Shown: one piece after another, positions 5,365 through 5,987 of the stretch
Layout: each line of letters starts with the position of its first letter
How positions within the stretch are numbered: position 1 is the first letter of the stretch
Assembly: GCA_021850555.1 (NCBI GenBank)
Contig: JAJZLX010000441.1
Location: 1-5,987, forward strand
Reading direction: 5' to 3'
DNA length: 5,987 nucleotides
Source: Pseudomonadota bacterium
GTDB lineage: Bacteria > Pseudomonadota > Gammaproteobacteria > Steroidobacterales > Steroidobacteraceae
Position numbers and translations under genes: made by a program
The notes under the pieces: model-generated
Database searches by the model: none
What the model was told of the DNA's origin: nothing
What the model saw: the letters and a program-made list of their open reading frames with translations, nothing else

Positions 5365-5496
5365 ATGCCGGAACTGTCTCAAATCCGATGTCACCCTTGT
5401 GTCGTCCTCCCGGGCGATGGGATTGACGCAAAGGCTGCGAGGCTTCGTACTGCTCGGATGAAGGCGTCCCGCCTTCCGCGGGAGCGAAGCGCATGA
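5365..5496 (+). CDS. Possible 43-residue ORF between riboswitch 3 and ilvD, translationally coupled
   Basis: The ORF has ATG at 5365, six bases after a strong GGAGGT (5353-5358), and a TGA that overlaps the ilvD start (ATGA at 5493-5496). An alternative ATG at 5359 touches the binding site and is too close. The peptide starts MPELSQIRCHPC, contains VVLPGDGIDAKAARL and ends basic (RLPRERSA). The LPGDGI stretch recalls the N-terminus of LeuB/isocitrate-dehydrogenase-type enzymes, but nothing else matches, so I leave it unnamed. The strong binding site and coupling argue for real translation; function is unknown. It is not an obvious branched-chain attenuation leader, since it lacks runs of Ile, Leu or Val codons. 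Confidence 0.45.
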   Translation: MPELSQIRCHPCVVLPGDGIDAKAARLRTARMKASRLPRERSA

Positions 5497-5987
5497 CCCC
5501 TTACCGGTCCCGCACGACGATTTGCAGCCGCAATATGGCGGGCGCCCATTGGTTGTCGTACGCCACGGGTATGAACGATGAGGATTTCGGCAAGCCGGTC
5601 ATTGGGATTTCGAATTCATGCAATCAATTCGTGGCCGATCACGTGCATTCGCGAGACGTCGGCGGACGGTTCATCGCACAGGAAATCACTGAGGCGGACG
5701 GTGTGGCGTGGGAGTTCAACACCATAGCAGTGCACGATGGAATTACTATGGGGCAAGACAGTGCTTTACAGCCTGCCCTCGCGAGACCTGATCGCCGATT
5801 CGGTCGAATACATGGTCAACGCCCACTGCGCGGATGCGCTGGTGTGCGTTTCCAATTGCGATTAGATGTGTGTGCCGAGATGAAGTTCTGGTGGCGACGG
5901 GACCGGCGGCTCGCGAATCGCTGTGATAACGGATGATGGCTTCCGCTTTTGCCCGGCTTTTCATGTGGAGGACACCGTCGCTGTGTC
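5493..5987 (+). pseudogene. ilvD: Dihydroxy-acid dehydratase (IlvD) remnant: 2-base deletion and in-frame stop, runs off the window
   Basis: IlvD is the Fe-S enzyme that dehydrates dihydroxy acids in valine, leucine and isoleucine synthesis. From ATG 5493 (GGGAG eight bases upstream) the frame reads the IlvD N-terminus: YRSRTTICSRNMAGA, DFGKPVIGISNSCNQF with the cluster cysteine C43, HVHSRDVG, and [14 protein letters not shown] with D82. At 5763 the frame breaks; two bases missing from an expected ATG would explain it. The match resumes at 5764 as [18 protein letters not shown] and [15 protein letters not shown], then TAG at 5863 replaces the lysine codon of N-C-D-K-I-T-P-G. Beyond this only VLVATGP (about 5885-5905) weakly recalls V-F-V-S-G-G-P, implying a further small deletion. 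A read error could explain one lesion, not all. It is the recognisable gene downstream of riboswitch 3. Confidence 0.85.

Noticed and set aside
1..5987. CRISPR arrays, tRNA or rRNA genes, insertion sequences and phage attachment sites
   Set aside because: No spaced direct-repeat arrays, cloverleaf or T-loop patterns, transposase motifs or terminal inverted repeats were seen. The only repeated units are the three riboswitches.

Overview
The window is GC-rich, with dense coding and many overlapping stop/start codons. It is bacterial chromosome, most likely from a proteobacterium. The three fluoride-riboswitch aptamers closely resemble the gammaproteobacterial (Pseudomonas-like) form of the crcB motif. 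A fluoride-loaded, possibly acidic habitat is a reasonable inference but is not shown by the sequence. The most striking feature is three separate fluoride riboswitches within about 2.5 kb, each with its own promoter and each heading a different transcription unit.

Left part (1-2930, minus strand). A compact operon encodes membrane-arm subunits of a hydrogenase-4/formate-hydrogenlyase-like, complex-I-related machine. In transcription order it holds fluoride riboswitch 1 (2930-2876), a possible 41-codon leader ORF (2839-2714), a HyfC/HycD/NuoH-like subunit (2717-1773), a HyfE subunit (1776-1090) and a HyfF/NuoN-like antiporter-type subunit (1093 to beyond position 1). Each junction is a stop/start overlap (GTGA, ATGA, ATGA). 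No HyfB gene lies between the riboswitch and HyfC.

Middle (2930-4266). A roughly 100-bp divergent control region separates riboswitch 1 from riboswitch 2 (3032-3081, plus strand). Riboswitch 2 precedes a 278-residue P-loop ATPase of AAA+ type whose function I do not recognise. Its 3' end overlaps, tail to tail, a minus-strand DUF190 gene. That family often accompanies the CrcB/Fluc fluoride channel, but no crcB is visible here.

Right part (4267-5987). This part is decayed. It holds the C-terminal two thirds of a frameshifted acyl-CoA thioesterase (4501-4763, minus) and about 450 bp without a recognisable gene. Riboswitch 3 (5257-5311, plus) follows with a good promoter, then a possible 43-codon ORF joined by an ATGA overlap to a broken dihydroxy-acid dehydratase gene (ilvD). 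That ilvD has a 2-base deletion and an in-frame stop.

Overall this looks like a fluoride-response island. Known fluoride-linked elements (the riboswitches, DUF190) sit beside less expected regulated genes: an ion-pumping Hyf-type membrane module, an unknown ATPase and a decaying Fe-S dehydratase.
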